Of a stretch of 64,000 nucleotides of DNA, positions 24,059 through 37,373 are shown piece by piece (position 1 is the first letter of the stretch; each line of letters starts with the position of its first letter). The position numbers were made by a program, and so were the translations under genes. Below the pieces are notes generated by a model. It did no database searches and was not told the DNA's origin. It saw only the letters and a program-made list of their open reading frames with translations. This DNA is from Hofstenia miamia (Eukaryota > Xenacoelomorpha > Acoela > Hofsteniidae). Where the stretch lies: assembly GCA_900660155.1 (NCBI GenBank), contig CABFPE010000003.1, positions 3,508,325 to 3,572,324 on the forward strand, read 5' to 3'.

Positions 24059-24841
24059 GAATGTTAATTTAATTCATGCTAAGCAGCCCCTTAGTCAGAA
24101 GTGCGATTTATTTTGCCAAAATGTCGAGCCAATATCAATTGTTGAAAATTGCATCAGATTTATTTTTAGAATATTTCATCACATTAAAAACGGTGATTGG
24201 ATATTTGAACCTAATATTTTGTCTGACATTTAAGCGACTTACAAGTTTTGAGACTTAAGTTTGTTATAATAGTTGAATTAAAGGTCTTTGACGACCATGG
24301 CTTGAGCGTTAAAATAAAAAATTAGTATTTAAAATCAAATCGTTTAATTACAAAATTATATTATTATAAAACAAATGTCTCAGTCTTCGTTTTGGAAACG
24401 AATTCCATTTTACTTGAATGTCCTCTTCCAATCGTAACCTAGGTTATTGTCATTTTGCATAATTTCTAAGGAAGCTAAAAAATTATCTTTACTAAAATGT
24501 AATCAACTCACAGTTCAAAGTAATAATTATTTCAATGTATATAATTGTCTTATTTGCTAGGAAAGTCGTACAATTTGGCAAAATGAATGATGTTGATCAA
24601 TCGTAACATATTTTAGACGCCATCTAGCGTATACAATAAAACTTTTCATAATTTTCTGTTATGAACTTTTAAATTTGAAGTTAACCACCACTTCAAAAAT
24701 GATTTTCAGTAGCTACTCTGAATCTTTTTTGCATTGAGTGCACATGTACACATTGTCAGAAGGCTTGATATTTTTATCTCATCCTTGCAACTACATTCAA
24801 ACCTTAATGTATAAAGTTCACTTTTCACAGGTATTTTGGAT

Positions 24842-25478
24842 CAGACTTGGAACCGGCGGTATTTTTTCCAGCCGGTTTACAAACACTAGTTAATTAGCTG
24901 AATGATGTATAATGGTGCCATTTCTTGCCGCGTTAATTTTAACTTGTTAAATTGCTATCCTGAAGAAAACATTCAATTTCATACAATTGTTTATTCAATG
25001 CCTTAAAATATTTTGCATAGTAATCATTAACAACACTCAGTTAATTAATAACCATCACTAAACAGAAGAAATAGAAATTTTCTCTTAGTACAATGAAACA
25101 ATACATTGTTTTGTTGGTCCAAAGAATACCCGGCCATTGATGATCGACGTACGCTTCTTTAAGCACTGTTAGAGATTCAACAGAATGATTTACTACATAA
25201 TGGCTGTCCTTTACACACAATAATTTTTCATGTTTTAAAAGCTAGAATTGATTTATTATTGTGTAAGTTTCAACGGAATATAATTGTTGCCTAATAAGTT
25301 GGATATTGCTATTAATTTATACAGAACTATGTTAACTCGTAAGTTTTGAATTTTCAAAATCGGGTCGTTTATTCAATGCATTTCTAAGGCAAAATACTAA
25401 TGCATATTTTAATCATGAAGACTGCCCGCGAAATTCTTTTCGACCGAGCCGGATTAAACCCGGCCGGTTCCAACTCTG
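24842..25478. mobile_element. Inverted-repeat element with GGAACCGGC ends
   Basis: The 637-bp element starts CAGACTTGGAACCGGC and ends GCCGGTTCCAACTCTG, matching at 15 of 16 positions as inverted repeats. CCGGCCGG-type palindromes lie just inside. The flanks ATTTTGGAT and CTCTGTTT do not form a clear duplication. It is probably a hAT-type non-autonomous element; the interior is noncoding. Confidence 0.7.
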
Positions 25479-25999
25479 CTCTGTTTTAATAATGATTTCC
25501 CACCAATTTATTTATTGTAAATGCATGTATCATATTGAGCATAATATTAGATATGAAAGCATGATTATTAACGCCTCAAACTAAATTATAAAGTACATAG
25601 CATTTACTACAATTGCTATCACATTTTTAACACATTTAGTGCTACTTAATGGAAAATATTGTTAGTTCTACAATGCCATTGAAGTTACCTTGTTAAATAA
25701 ATTTCAATGTATAAACGCTATCATTGGCGAAATATTTTCCAATTGAATTGTTTCGTGTGTTGTTCAGTAAGCCTTCTATGTAAATAAACATTCCTGAGTA
25801 AAAGTTAGTTTTTTACTGTTCACTAAATTTCCCAACTTTGGATTGATGGAGTACATCACAAATGATTATTTGCTACTCTCACTTTTCTTTGTTGTATTTG
25901 CTGTTCGAGATTTCCCAATAGAGTAGAGTTCAGGATTGTTTCTGACTAATGCTAACAGTTATGCTCTTAGGCAAGTCAATGTATTGTTTTTTGAACTTG

Positions 26000-26420
26000 A
26001 TATGATCCCATTTCCCATAATTCATAAACGTAAGACATCATTAGGAAAATGCTTATTGGCTTGAGAAAGTAAACCTGTAATCATGAAATGAACGTATTGG
26101 TCCGCCTTCATGTTGCCTTCCACAGTCGATTCAACAATTGATTGTATAATTTGTAATTTTTGATGCCAGACTAAAGCATTGGATGCTGACTTGCATGTGA
26201 AAATGGATTCGTCAGAAAGCAAATCTTAGTTTAATAATAATCCATGATCATTTCAAGGAAGGGTGTCTTGCATGATAGGTATCAAGACCAGCCTTTGTAT
26301 TTGAGTGATGAGTGGCAATCACCAGTTGATGGGGCTGTGGTGTATTCATTTTCTGTTTTGGACACATGATTGGTGTTACCAATTTGAAACCAACAGTAGT
26401 GAAATGCCAGACTCTGATTT
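26000..26420 (-). pseudogene. Tc1-like transposase fossil
   Basis: Two minus-strand frames resemble consecutive parts of a Tc1 transposase. At about 26350-26248, HHSNTKAGLDTYHARHPSLK resembles the end of the DNA-binding domain (RRLxEAGLxGRxARxKPLL). At 26222-26022, LSDESIFTCK gives the first catalytic aspartate, followed by STVEGNMKADQYVHFMITGL, like the xGTMNAxxYIxxxL segment. A frame change and stop separate them, and the second catalytic half is missing. No terminal repeats were identified. Assignment rests on motif order in short matches. Confidence 0.55.
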
Positions 26421-27509
26421 TTGTAAACAAATAATGAAGTAAATCGTCATACGTCAATTGCAACCAATGAATGCTCAATCCATTGAAAGTGAGCACTATA
26501 CACTTTTATTGTACAGAATTGTACTAAAATTGCTGTGCAAGTTGATTACCATACACTGTAAGCAATGCTGCATAATGCTGTTCTCTATTCAGACCAGGAA
26601 CGTTTATTTTCAGAATTGTAAATATTTATTATTGATCTTTCAAAGTTTGTAAGGGCAAGTTCTTAATGATGTTTTATTTTACATGTATGCTTAAGCCTTA
26701 AGGACATTTTTAGAGTTTCCTAAACCATCTCACATTCATTGGCATCCTCAATCGCCTGACATCACTTATATCTCGTTTGTTATCATTATTTATTCTTTAC
26801 ATTTTAAATACGTATTCCTTTATTCTGTTGGTGAACTTCGCAAATTTAATCTCTATATTTCATAGGTTTTCAAGTTTTTTTATAAACTCTCTATAAAAAA
26901 TCGATTAAAATTTTGCAGTTTTTATGTTTGAAAATTTAACCAAAAGTGATTTCGTCAGAAGAAACCTGAATTTAGTTTTGTAGAATCTTCCCAGTCCCTG
27001 ACTCTAAAGTGGCGGTATCATAAAGGAAAAATGTGTAAAGGCTGCACGGAATATAGACATCTGTGCTTCAACGGTTCATATCTTTTAAGTGGCAATTATA
27101 ATGCTATTGCGAATGTAATTGAAAATATAATTACATACTGTGATAATTTCTTATTACCGCATGTCTTTATTCCTTTATTAGCATAAATTATACATACATG
27201 TATATATATTCTTTTTAATGTCAGTGATTATGCTACGTTACTTTCTAATGGCGGTAAATCGTTTGTTAATTATTAGTAAAATTCTCATTAAAATGTTCGT
27301 TACATATTCACTATATATCCATATTTAATTTCAAGTTCAGAACAAATCTATATATTTGCTCCAAAAATAATGTCGAAATTCAGTGATTGTCTAACCCTAT
27401 CAAGAAAGTTGGGCTAGTAGACCCATAGTCTCAAACTTAAATTTTTCTGACATTTTGTAACACTTACACAAAGGCATTTTATAAGAACTCTTAAATGGAA
27501 GGCACAAAT

Positions 27510-27865
27510 TAGAGATGTGCGCGGTAGTCATTTTATAAATTTTGCAGGAATACGAAACTCTCCGCGGTATACCGCAATGGTTCAAATTTAAGACAGTTAC
27601 CGCAAAATCCTAATTCATTATCTTAACAACACAAAAGTTAATAAAGTTTTTACTGCTAAGCATTTTTTTCATTTAAATTGCAAATTCTATTAATATTTAA
27701 GAGTCATATTCTTCTTAAAATAGTTAATATTTGGCATTTTTTAATATTAATTTTCATCAAATTCGCAGTGTACTTTCTTTGACCGACGTTGTCACCGCAT
27801 GTTTTGTCAACGCGGTGTACCGGAATGACCGGTTCCTAACCGCTACCGCATCACGCCCATCTCTA
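27510..27865. mobile_element. hAT-type miniature element with perfect 8-bp duplication
   Basis: A 356-bp element begins TAGAGATGTGCGCGGTAG and ends CTACCGC...CGCCCATCTCTA. The direct repeat GCACAAAT lies at both edges (27502-27509, 27866-27873). Subterminal CGGTATACCGC and CCGGAATGACCGG palindromes are typical of hAT ends. It is noncoding. Confidence 0.85.
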
Positions 27866-28154
27866 GCACAAATATAGAAGAGATCCATTTTGAAATATGA
27901 TAGAACAATTTAGGGATTGAAACGAAACAATATTTTTTTTCGTTTTGTTAACATACCAAACCAACAAGCAATTTATCCAAGTTTTTTATATCAACTATGA
28001 AACTAAATGTATTTTACTGATAAAGCTTAGCATATCAATATGTCCAACATCATTCATCAAAGCACTCAAACATGCCTGTCCGATTTCGGTATCTACCTTA
28101 ACGTGTATTGCAGACGTAAAAGCGAAAAAATATCCTAATGCGCAAAAGTACGTG

Positions 28155-28237
28155 CAAACAACATCCAAAGTATATCCATGGACTTCTACGTTAGTAAATT
28201 ATCGTAGAAGTCCATGGTATATCTTAGCCGACATCCA
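28155..28237 (+). repeat. Near-perfect hairpin, possibly a small-RNA precursor
   Basis: The arms CCATGGACTTCTACG (28176-28190) and CGTAGAAGTCCATGG (28203-28217) pair perfectly over 15 bp around a 12-base loop. After a one-base bulge, pairing continues for about six more pairs (ATAT region). The overall foldback of about 22 bp has the size of a small pre-miRNA. It lies within a stretch where CATCCAAA recurs (28163, 28233, 28302, 28326), so it may instead be the core of a miniature element. Confidence 0.35.
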
Positions 28238-28639
28238 AAAGGTATCCTAGCAATGCACATTTGAATTCCAAAAAATGTCAATTTGTCACCCACGAAATAC
28301 ATCCAAATGACATCCCACATAGACATCCAATAAAGAATGTTGTAAAAAAGTTGTCAATATTGCACGGCCATGCGGTTCCAATAATATTTGAATAATTTAA
28401 TATGTAAGGAAGCATTTTGAAGATATTCCAGGAGTGCTTAATAGTTAGTATCAACCTTAAACAGCATTTGAAGAACAAACCGTTTTTCCACATTTACAAA
28501 GAATTTTCTCCAAGCCTATTACCAAATTTGAAAACTTTGGGGCATGGTTAGGTCTATTGGGAACCCGCTTTAATGCAATGTTGAAAATTTCTGTTAAAGC
28601 GTATTGCTGTGGCAGAACTTGTTGAAAATATTAACAAGT

Positions 28640-28830
28640 TTTCCTTGAAAATTTCGAATTTTTGAAAAAGATTTAAATTCTCTCCATGCCTAGTGTTCAT
28701 GCATTTAGAAGGTTTTGAGCCCTTGGAGGCAACAAAGAACTTTGACTGTTTCTTGGAACGTGCAAAGATATTCCAAACCCATTAAGGCGTGCCGTGCGCA
28801 AAGTCATAGGTCGCGAGGCCGAAGCGTTTA
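28640..28830 (+). repeat. Dispersed repeat family, copy
   Basis: Shares CTTGAAAA, CTCCATGCCTAGTGTTCATG, CCCATTAAGGCGTGCC and a GCGCAAAGTC/GGTCGCG stretch with 11380-11530. An extra segment of about 60 bases lies in the middle. Noncoding. Confidence 0.45.
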
Positions 28831-29798
28831 AAATTTTTTTATAGGATCATGAAATTTTTTTAAAATCTCTGGGGTGTCTACGGTTAAGCACTTCTTGAGA
28901 CATTCATTCTGTGCGACCACGTGGATTGACAAAATATATTAAACGAGATATTTTCAGAATTTTCTTGATTCAGTATTTTGCCTGAGACCTTCCAACGTTT
29001 GATTCTAGATTACTCCTAATATCATTGCTTTGCTTATGATTAAATATTCGGCATTAGAAGTAGAACTCCACTACCTTGTTTGTTTTACCTAATGGATTGT
29101 CGGATAATCAGGCCCTCCTGAATACTGTGTATGATGCATTTTCAAAATCTTCGACTTTGAAATTGATAGAATAACATTATTTTTAAACCTTGTAATTGTT
29201 TATATTCAACATTTTTGCTGCTAAGAGTTTGAAAGTTCAAATATATATAGTTAACAGAATTTGTTTTTCCATCCAGATTTTGAATATATAATTCGAAAGT
29301 TGAAATCGGGCCTTGGTTTGTCTCAATACTGTGAACAGTTAATAAAGAGAAATATTTAATAGTAGTTATTATTTTAATATATTTTTAATGCTGCCCCAGA
29401 GTTGGAATTGGGCTGGGACTAAACTTGGTTTTAGCTGGACCACATTTTCGCCATTGAACTTTGGGCCGTGTCAGGCTTGGGCCTAATGTCTAAATTGGTT
29501 TTTGAATTCATGAAAAAAACAAACTTTGCAAATGTTAAAAAATATTCTCTTTAAGTTTAATAAGCCCTGCATTGTTGGCTAGTGCAATACGTCTAACATC
29601 TTAATTTTCTCTGTTTACAAGCAAACAGCGTTCAGCGTTTCAGAAAACTCATTTTGTGCTTGAATAAGCTGACAAAGAAGCTTAGTAATTGAATATATAA
29701 GAACTAATGTGTTCTCTAAATGATAAAAATGCCAATTGCATCCAGAGATAACTCTTCTAGGATAATTAGTTGTGGCAATCCTTATGTTACTAAATTGA

Positions 29799-29822
29799 TG
29801 GTGGTGGTGGTGGTGGTGGTAG
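29799..29822. repeat. GGT microsatellite
   Basis: About seven GGT units. It makes a histidine run on the other strand in a chance frame. Confidence 0.95.
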
Positions 29823-32800
29823 CACGGGTTTATGAAATGAGACATGTACTACAGGTTTAATGTATTATGGTTAAAATCGCAACTTTTCAATTTAAACGAG
29901 TAATGCGCAATTCATTTCAAATTTTGATTGATTATTAAGAGACGTTGAACTTTAGAGTGAACTAATATACTCATTCGTAAAGTACGGGTTAATTACCGTT
30001 CGACGGAGATGAAAATATCTATTTCTTTGTACTTTTAGCTTTTATCTTTTGTTTAGGAAAATTTTTTTCTTTTGATTGTATTTGCTCACTTTCTTTGCAC
30101 GCAAATTGTCAAAAATTTCTCCTCAAACATTGGTTTTGAAGAAATTTGCGTTTAACAATTACAGGTTAAAACTGACAGTTGTTTACCACTAGCTTTTCGT
30201 GACAGGTTAACGGCTTTGGTTCCCACAAGATTTCTGGTAAGTTTGTTTACGAATCTAGGTAACAACTGGTGCTTTCCGTTTATAGTTAATGCAAAGTCAT
30301 TGCCAAATCAACTTTCCATAAATAACCAGTCAACTTAATTTCATTGACTTTCAGCATTACTTTACTTGTAACTCAAAAATGTATTACCATGTTGCGGTAT
30401 TTTTATTACTTAATTACAGACCGTTTTAAATAGTCGTGTAGAGTACCTTTCAAAATTATTTTACATGTATTCCGTTAATATTAAGCAGAGTTTCCCAAGC
30501 GCGACTCTGGAAAAATATAGGATAAAAGTCGATTTCGTATTTATGCAAAATATCCTAATTTTGTGAAAAGGGGACAGATTTGTATAAATGTTTCTATGTA
30601 TTCACATCACGCTGCCGTTTTTTCTCGCAGCTACGCAAGCCTGAATTACATCAAAGCATAAATGTACAACAGCCATGTATCCGGGAAATTGTTAATATAA
30701 CAATCAGCGGTAATGGTACGGCAACAGTAAACAATACATACCGTTTAAACCGTGAACGGTAATATTTTGGAAGCAAAGTAACATTACGAAAGTGCATGCA
30801 TTTTCATGAGTTCAGCTAGTGCCTGGCCCTCCACAGCAAATTTTGAAATTTTGAATAACCGAAAACTATAACGGTAAGAACGGTTCATTGACCGCAACTG
30901 GACTGCAACTGCAAGTTGCGGTAACGGTTCTAGTAAGTTAAACCGTTTCTACGTTTGCCGTACAACACGAAGTAATTAATGCGAAGAATTATTTCCGGCA
31001 TCGCCGTTTTTGATAATTTTGATGCCTATTGTAATTTGATGCTTAGCTATTACATGTTTATTGGCATTGTGTATATCGAATAAACCGAAATCACGGTTTC
31101 ACCGAAACCGAGCTCATTTTTTGGAAGCATCCGAGCACTATGCGATGAAAATACACGAAATGTGTGTGAACATTATTTACTCTTGGTTCAGAAACAATTT
31201 TCTGAGAAATTCTTAGAAATGGTATTTAAATTGATCAACCATGACTGCATGTAGTTTTAACAAATCAGGAGTGTTCAAAACCTAATAAATCAATTGCATG
31301 ATGGTCATGCTGCAATGTCTTCTGCCCTTTTTGCTATCTTCCATAATAACTCCTTAGATGTTAAGGTTTAGCTTGAATTTCAGTTGTCTGCGAAAATTCC
31401 GTCTGCTTCATTAATAAAGATCGATCAATCCGTCGTTTTTGCTTAATTTTTTCCTGAGAATATTTTTTCGTAGTAATGCTTAAATGTCTGGTTTTGGTAT
31501 AATTGCTTGTTTTTCTATTTGCAATTTTAGAATAAACTCAATTTCAGGTAGTATTGATATAAATGTAAGAGGAGCCCGAATCCACTAGTGGTTCAGCCGT
31601 TATTTTGTTTTGGCTAGGCTCGGTTACTTTTATGAGACTTATTCATTTGAAATATGTTCAAATTTGTGATTGTTAGTTTTGGAAATCAAATATGTAACTT
31701 TTTATCATTCTCCTAATGGAATTCTCGTATTTGTCTATGTTCTTCAACCGACTGACAAATATCTCTTTTGTCCAAATTATTTTTAAACCTTTATAATTAA
31801 AATAAAATGCTAAGTAACAATTTTTAGTATATTATTTTTAGTTTTATGGGTTGGTACAGTTTCTTGTGTCGTATGAAAGTTCCTAAACATTTCAGATATT
31901 GAAAAATGATTTTCAAATACTCAATATACTTCATGGATTAAGCATTATTACCTAGACCAGGCGGTATACAGATACAGCGGTATTTTGGTAATATCGAACA
32001 ATACCATTATGGCGGTATTTTGCTAAAAATTTTGCCTGTATTAGATTTAGGAGGTGTATGTACTGTGTATCAAAAACAAGGCACATTTATCAAATTTGAA
32101 AGGCTATCATGACTTAACTTACTTATTGGCACAATTTGTTTATCAATGTTCTGCACTTAGTGCATGAATGTACTTTTTCTCACGCTAATTGTAAGTTATT
32201 AGTATTTATACGATGAATTCGCCATTTATAATATGTTTATGTTATACCTTGGCTGATTATGACGGTTTAGAAAAATTAGTGATTGCAGGCATACTAGAAA
32301 GCAATTGAGTTAAGTAAGAAATCTACGTACATTTTACGGATTTGAGAACATTCTTTTCAGTTTACAGGAAACTTAAAATGCTATTTATTTGTTTTTATAC
32401 ATTATTTGTTTATGTAATATTTTTATTAGAATTCCGTAGTGAAATTATTAAATTTCATTTATTTTGTCTTGGGAGTAAAGATAAGCAAAGAATTTACAGC
32501 ATGACGGTCCGGAAGATTGCCTCCAAATTGCAAATTGGCTAGGCATTGCTATTTTTCATTGTCATATTAGCAGATCCTGGTACCGGTCCGAACCTATATT
32601 TCGTATTTAGCATTTTAAGTATCATATATTTGACTGAATTGGCCTCGTATAAGAACACTAATTTTAGTTTTGGGCTTAATTACCGTTCTATTTGCAACAC
32701 TAGGTGCGTACTAGTAAGAAATAGGGAATGTTGGCGCGATAGGAAATCCTTCAAGTGTTTCGAGGTATGTTGTATGTGTGTTCGTGTAAAAGTTTCCGCT

Positions 32801-34627
32801 ATATTTTACGTCATTACCAAATGTGCATAATCGTATAGAAAATCGACTATGCAACTCAATCGCCCATTTAGCGTACTTGGGAGTAATAAAATTCTCAAGA
32901 AGTTCGTTTAGGCGGATTTATTGTCAAAGATAATTATTATTTTGTAGACCAATTCTATGTATGTACAAATGTTGTTTAAAATTTCTTCCAATTAGTAAAA
33001 ATAATTTTCTGATCTGCTTAGCATATCCTTAGCTCTCTATAACGATTTTGAATATTTCATGGAATTAAGATTGAAATTATTTGTTTGATAACGGGTTTAT
33101 TAAGTAGATGAACATGCTTTGCTATATTATAGAATATTGAACTCAAAGCAGTTGTATGCATTAATGTTCTGCGCCAACACTCAGTCCCGTGGGACTGTCA
33201 CCTGGGCAACGCATTTACGTATATTGGATTTTTCGTACATCTATATTCCTATATTTTACAGATTTGCGTTTTATATTGTTTTTTGTATTTTGATTTTTTC
33301 TCGTCTGCTATTTCGTATAATTGTAATAGATGTTTAGAAATGATCCCCTTCATATAAATTGTAACTTTTGTTGCCCACACTTTACATTTTTTGCCAGATG
33401 TTGAAAAGAAACCAATAATCTATTGATATCTTCTTTTAAGTTAGATTACACTTAATACAGTCTCTTAACCTAATCCTGAAAGAAAACTGTCAGCCTCAGC
33501 TTTCTCTGTTTTGCTTCGTATATATACGATATTCTCTTTAAGCTAATCGTATATTCACGTATATGAGTTTTTTATAACGAATTCGTATGTGTATATATAC
33601 GTCAATGCCCTGCACCTGGGATGGAATATTTCGGTGGGATTATTTAAAAGCTGTAGCAACTACACGATTTAATCTCCCTGAATTTAACAGGAATTTGTAG
33701 AATACCAGCTTTTTCCGTCTTTGCTATGCGATTTAATCTGCCAAGTCGGCCTGGTTTAATCGTATACTTAAGTCAGAAAAGTTGGCATTGGATAAATTCC
33801 GGATTTTGTTCCTGTGAAGCAGTTGGTGATGTCTTTACATGATTTAGTCTATCCTAATATTGCTAATAATAATTGGAAATTTGGGTCAAAATAGAACCTA
33901 GGATGTGGGATAAACCGGACAATGGGACCAATACATTCTGGTCCATCAAACCCTAGCATGCATCAAACTATTGACTTTTGCAATTCAGATCAAATCACAA
34001 AAAATTAAGGGGTTTACACTTTTGGTTTATTAATGGCGTTTAATAATAAATTTCATAGTTGTAATAATATAAAATCAAATGTTAGTAAAATCGTTCTTAT
34101 AAACTTGGCTTTGGGAAAATACAGACATAGACGCTATGGTTGGAAAATAGGAGCAGGTAGAACTAGCTTAAAATGGAATTCTTCGGGTTCCTGAGACTAA
34201 ATATTTTAGTGAGACCGGATCGCGAATTACTGAAGAAGCCAGCACAAAGCCTTCAGAATCTCGTTCATTGTTGGTAATTTTGTGTAAACTAGACATCATA
34301 CGAAGCATATCAGGACTGTAAATCGGGAAACCCAATCCAAAATTGAAGTAATGCATTTTGATCCAAGCCAGTCAACTTCTTTTGAGTTTAATGTACTTTA
34401 CCCAACCCAAAGTTGTCAAAGTGTTACCCACAATTTCAATACTTTTACAGATTTATGCTTCATTATCAATATATATATGTAAATGTGTTTGAAAAGAAAT
34501 AAATATAAAATGTATTGAAAAGTAAAAATAGATAAAATAGTACTAAGAATAAATGTTTGAAATCTGAAACCCATGCCTACACATTGTTCAATAACCTTAA
34601 AATGACACATTTTTTTGAAACATTGAC

Positions 34628-35121
34628 TAGGGTTGTGATTACCGGATCATATTTTTATTACCGGTAATTCATTACCGTTTTTTTGAATTACCAGTATTAC
34701 CGGTAATATAAACTGATATTTAGAAATATATATACAAATAGATTTGAATAAGCATGGTACGTGCCTAAGTCCTTTAAACAAAAATGATAAAATGAAAGAT
34801 TAACAAAACAGCTCTAACTACAAAATGTCAAGCTTGAATAAAATTTTGATTGTAATGCCACTTCAAAATACAAAGAATGTTCATTGTTTCACCGCTCATA
34901 AGATTTCTGGTTTTCGTACAGAGTGGCACTAAATGCTCGCTCCCACTCAACAGGAGGAATTGAAAACAAGCAATCACAGACAAAATTTAATATTTACTTA
35001 AGTTCTTATATAACAACTTAATAAATTTTGGTAAAAAAACGCTAATAGCCTCGCAATTACCGAATTTTCACGTCGATTACCGGTATTTCGGCAATACCGG
35101 TTACCGGTAATGGCAATCCTA
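34628..35121. mobile_element. hAT-type element with 7/8 target duplication
   Basis: A 494-bp element starts TAGGGTTGTGATTACCGG and ends CCGGTAATGGCAATCCTA, inverted copies of each other. Flanks are ACATTGAC (34620-34627) and GCATTGAC (35122-35129). Repeated ATTACCGGTAAT palindromes fill both subterminal regions. There is no coding capacity. Confidence 0.8.
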
Positions 35122-35129
35122 GCATTGAC

Positions 35130-37290
35130 CCGACCCATTTATATGTTTTTATATAATTTTATTGCTTGACCCAATTCATTTGCAGCCCAGCCCTGAATCA
35201 CATGGGACCGTGGCGGACAAAATTTTTATCGAATTGGTACTTCAATGGTACTGGGGCCAATAATTCTAGTTCAGTAGGAGTCTTGTAGAGAACACAGTTT
35301 GAGTTATTTTGTTTTGAACTTTTAAGGGGTTATTTCACAATGGGATTTCATTAGTAGTGGAGACTAACCAATAATAGCATTTGTTGGCCGGTGGTGTATT
35401 TGAAAACGATTAATGTTTTAAAGCACAGAAATATAATGGGCGTGGTTATTTTTTATGACATTGTAGTGTTATAATTGATTACAATTTTGATGAATAATGT
35501 CATGGGACTGTATGTTATTCTGTTTCAAGTTGATATTATTAAGCATGCATTTAAATTTGTTGCATGCTAGTACAGCTGTGAAAGTTAGATTTTGAAATTT
35601 TATCGCATGATGTTGTAATCTGGAAAAATGATGAATGTTTAACAGTCTACGATTATTATTGTTAATGTATGTACAATTGAGAATAACAAATGTATCCTCC
35701 CAAAATCAGGCTAATTGATTATTGATTCAAATCTAAACAGTTTCAATAAAAATCTGCCTTAATTCAATTTTCATAAATTAAATTTACTATATTTAAACTT
35801 TAAGAAAATTACTGCTCTATTATGTAGGTAGATTTACAATTATGGTCCCTCGGACCATAATTTTTTGGTCCCACTACCAATTCTATTAAATATTCTTGTA
35901 CCAACTGGTCGCACAACACTACTCGCATTATCCCCAAAAAAACCTCATAATTTATACGTTTAAATCTAAAGTAGGTGGTCTCAATTTCTTCAGTGATTGT
36001 CTCAGTTCTATCTTGGGACCAGAACTCTATACACAATAACTGAACAGATAGGATTTTGCTATATATGCCTTTTCGCACTCCCTATCAAGTGAAAAGATAT
36101 ACACAGTGAAGGTGTTTTAAAAAAACTGCAAATGTGTATAATAAATGCATAATGACATTTAGATTCAAATTCAACACCATGCACCTACTCCAAAAAACCA
36201 AAAATAATTGTGTGTCATATGAAAACTCAGCCCAATTTTGTTTAATTTTAGAATTTATTGATTTTAGCAAGAGCTTCATATTTTTAAATTGGTTGATTTT
36301 CTTGAACATATTTAACATTATTAATTGAATTTTCAGACTGAGCACACATTCATACCATTAGGTGAAAATTTTTCATTTGCTTAATCTTATGCAATTGCTC
36401 TATTTTGTAGTGAATAATGCAAAAATCTCCTAAAAACACAACATGCTATTATTAAAGCTTAATTTGAAATTTGAAAAAAAATTGTGCTTAGTTTTGAAAA
36501 ATCGCACAGATTCAATGTTTCCATTTTTGAAGTCAGTAGATGGTGGTGAACTCCGTGCATAGTGATGAAATTTAAAAATTGAAAATTGAATAGTACGTGC
36601 CCTCCCTAGGACCCAGCTGTGCACTTAGCATTTCATTCTACATTGGCCCACTCTAAAAAAATTTTTTGTATCCGCCCCTGCAGGAAAGCCATTAGGACCA
36701 ACAGCCTATATGTTTAGATGGTAATTCCCACCAAGTTTTCCGAAAAAAAAGTTTTACTCCAATTCTAGTATGCTCCTTAAAATATACTCCTTAAAATGTC
36801 TCCCTATGAATATTTTAAATATACTATATTAACAATAAAAATTTGTGAAAATCTCTATCTCTATATTGCCTGAATTTTCATCAAAACTAGCCGAGAAATA
36901 GAAAAAATGTAGACATGTTTATTTTATGATGAATTATGCTTTTGATCATAAATAGCCCCTTTTTATATTGCTGGTGAATGAGTGTGTAAAGTAAACGAAT
37001 TAATGTTTACTTGCAAAGCGCGTTCCCATCGTTCAAAAATAATACACTTTCTTTAACAATAGTGTTTTGTAAACAGCCATCAAGGTCGTGTGAAATCACA
37101 CATAACGTGTTGTTAAACATTTTTAGAACTAAACTCAAAATTTGGTTGTTTTTCTTAATTCAGCAAGTAGAGGGAATCTGATCGCGAATGGAGAATTAGA
37201 ATAGAGAAATAGCGCGTTAGCGAGGCATTTCGGCTCTGCGTGCGTTTACAACTGTCTATAATAGAAATAATTTCTTTCGCTTTTTGTCCA
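35130..37290. other. Upstream region of the MFSD2-like gene
   Basis: No coding sequence is supported. A CCGCCCCTG string at 36673-36681 resembles a hAT right end. A GC-richer stretch at about 37180-37260, followed by a pyrimidine tract and CAG ending at 37291, may hold the promoter or a 5' untranslated exon. No TATA box or initiator could be assigned. Confidence 0.4.
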
Positions 37291-37373
37291 GTCCTTTAGC
37301 ATTTAATGTATGCGGCGTAACTTGTGGCTTTCACGTGTCGGATGAATTCAATATTTTAGCGACAGTTCATGTG

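Larger units (their letters stand above)
28330..34620. other. No supported gene
   Basis: Apart from the repeat copy at 28640 and the GGT tract, this region holds ACCG-rich palindromic patches. Those at 30700-31140 (ending CCGAGCACTATGCG) and 31960-32040 are probably decayed hAT-type elements. Open frames up to 101 codons lack domains. Confidence 0.5.

Noticed and set aside
28090-28330. CRISPR-like repeated CATCCAAA units
   Set aside because: The units are irregularly spaced and only 8 bases long, in an animal genome; a miniature element is a better explanation.
29615-29845. Frame with a histidine run
   Set aside because: It is produced by the GGT microsatellite read on the opposite strand; nothing else resembles a protein family.
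37284-37373. In-frame extension of the transporter from a TTG at 37284
   Set aside because: There is no ATG in this stretch, it does not resemble MFSD2 N termini, and an acceptor-like CAG lies at 37291. It is more likely 5' untranslated sequence.
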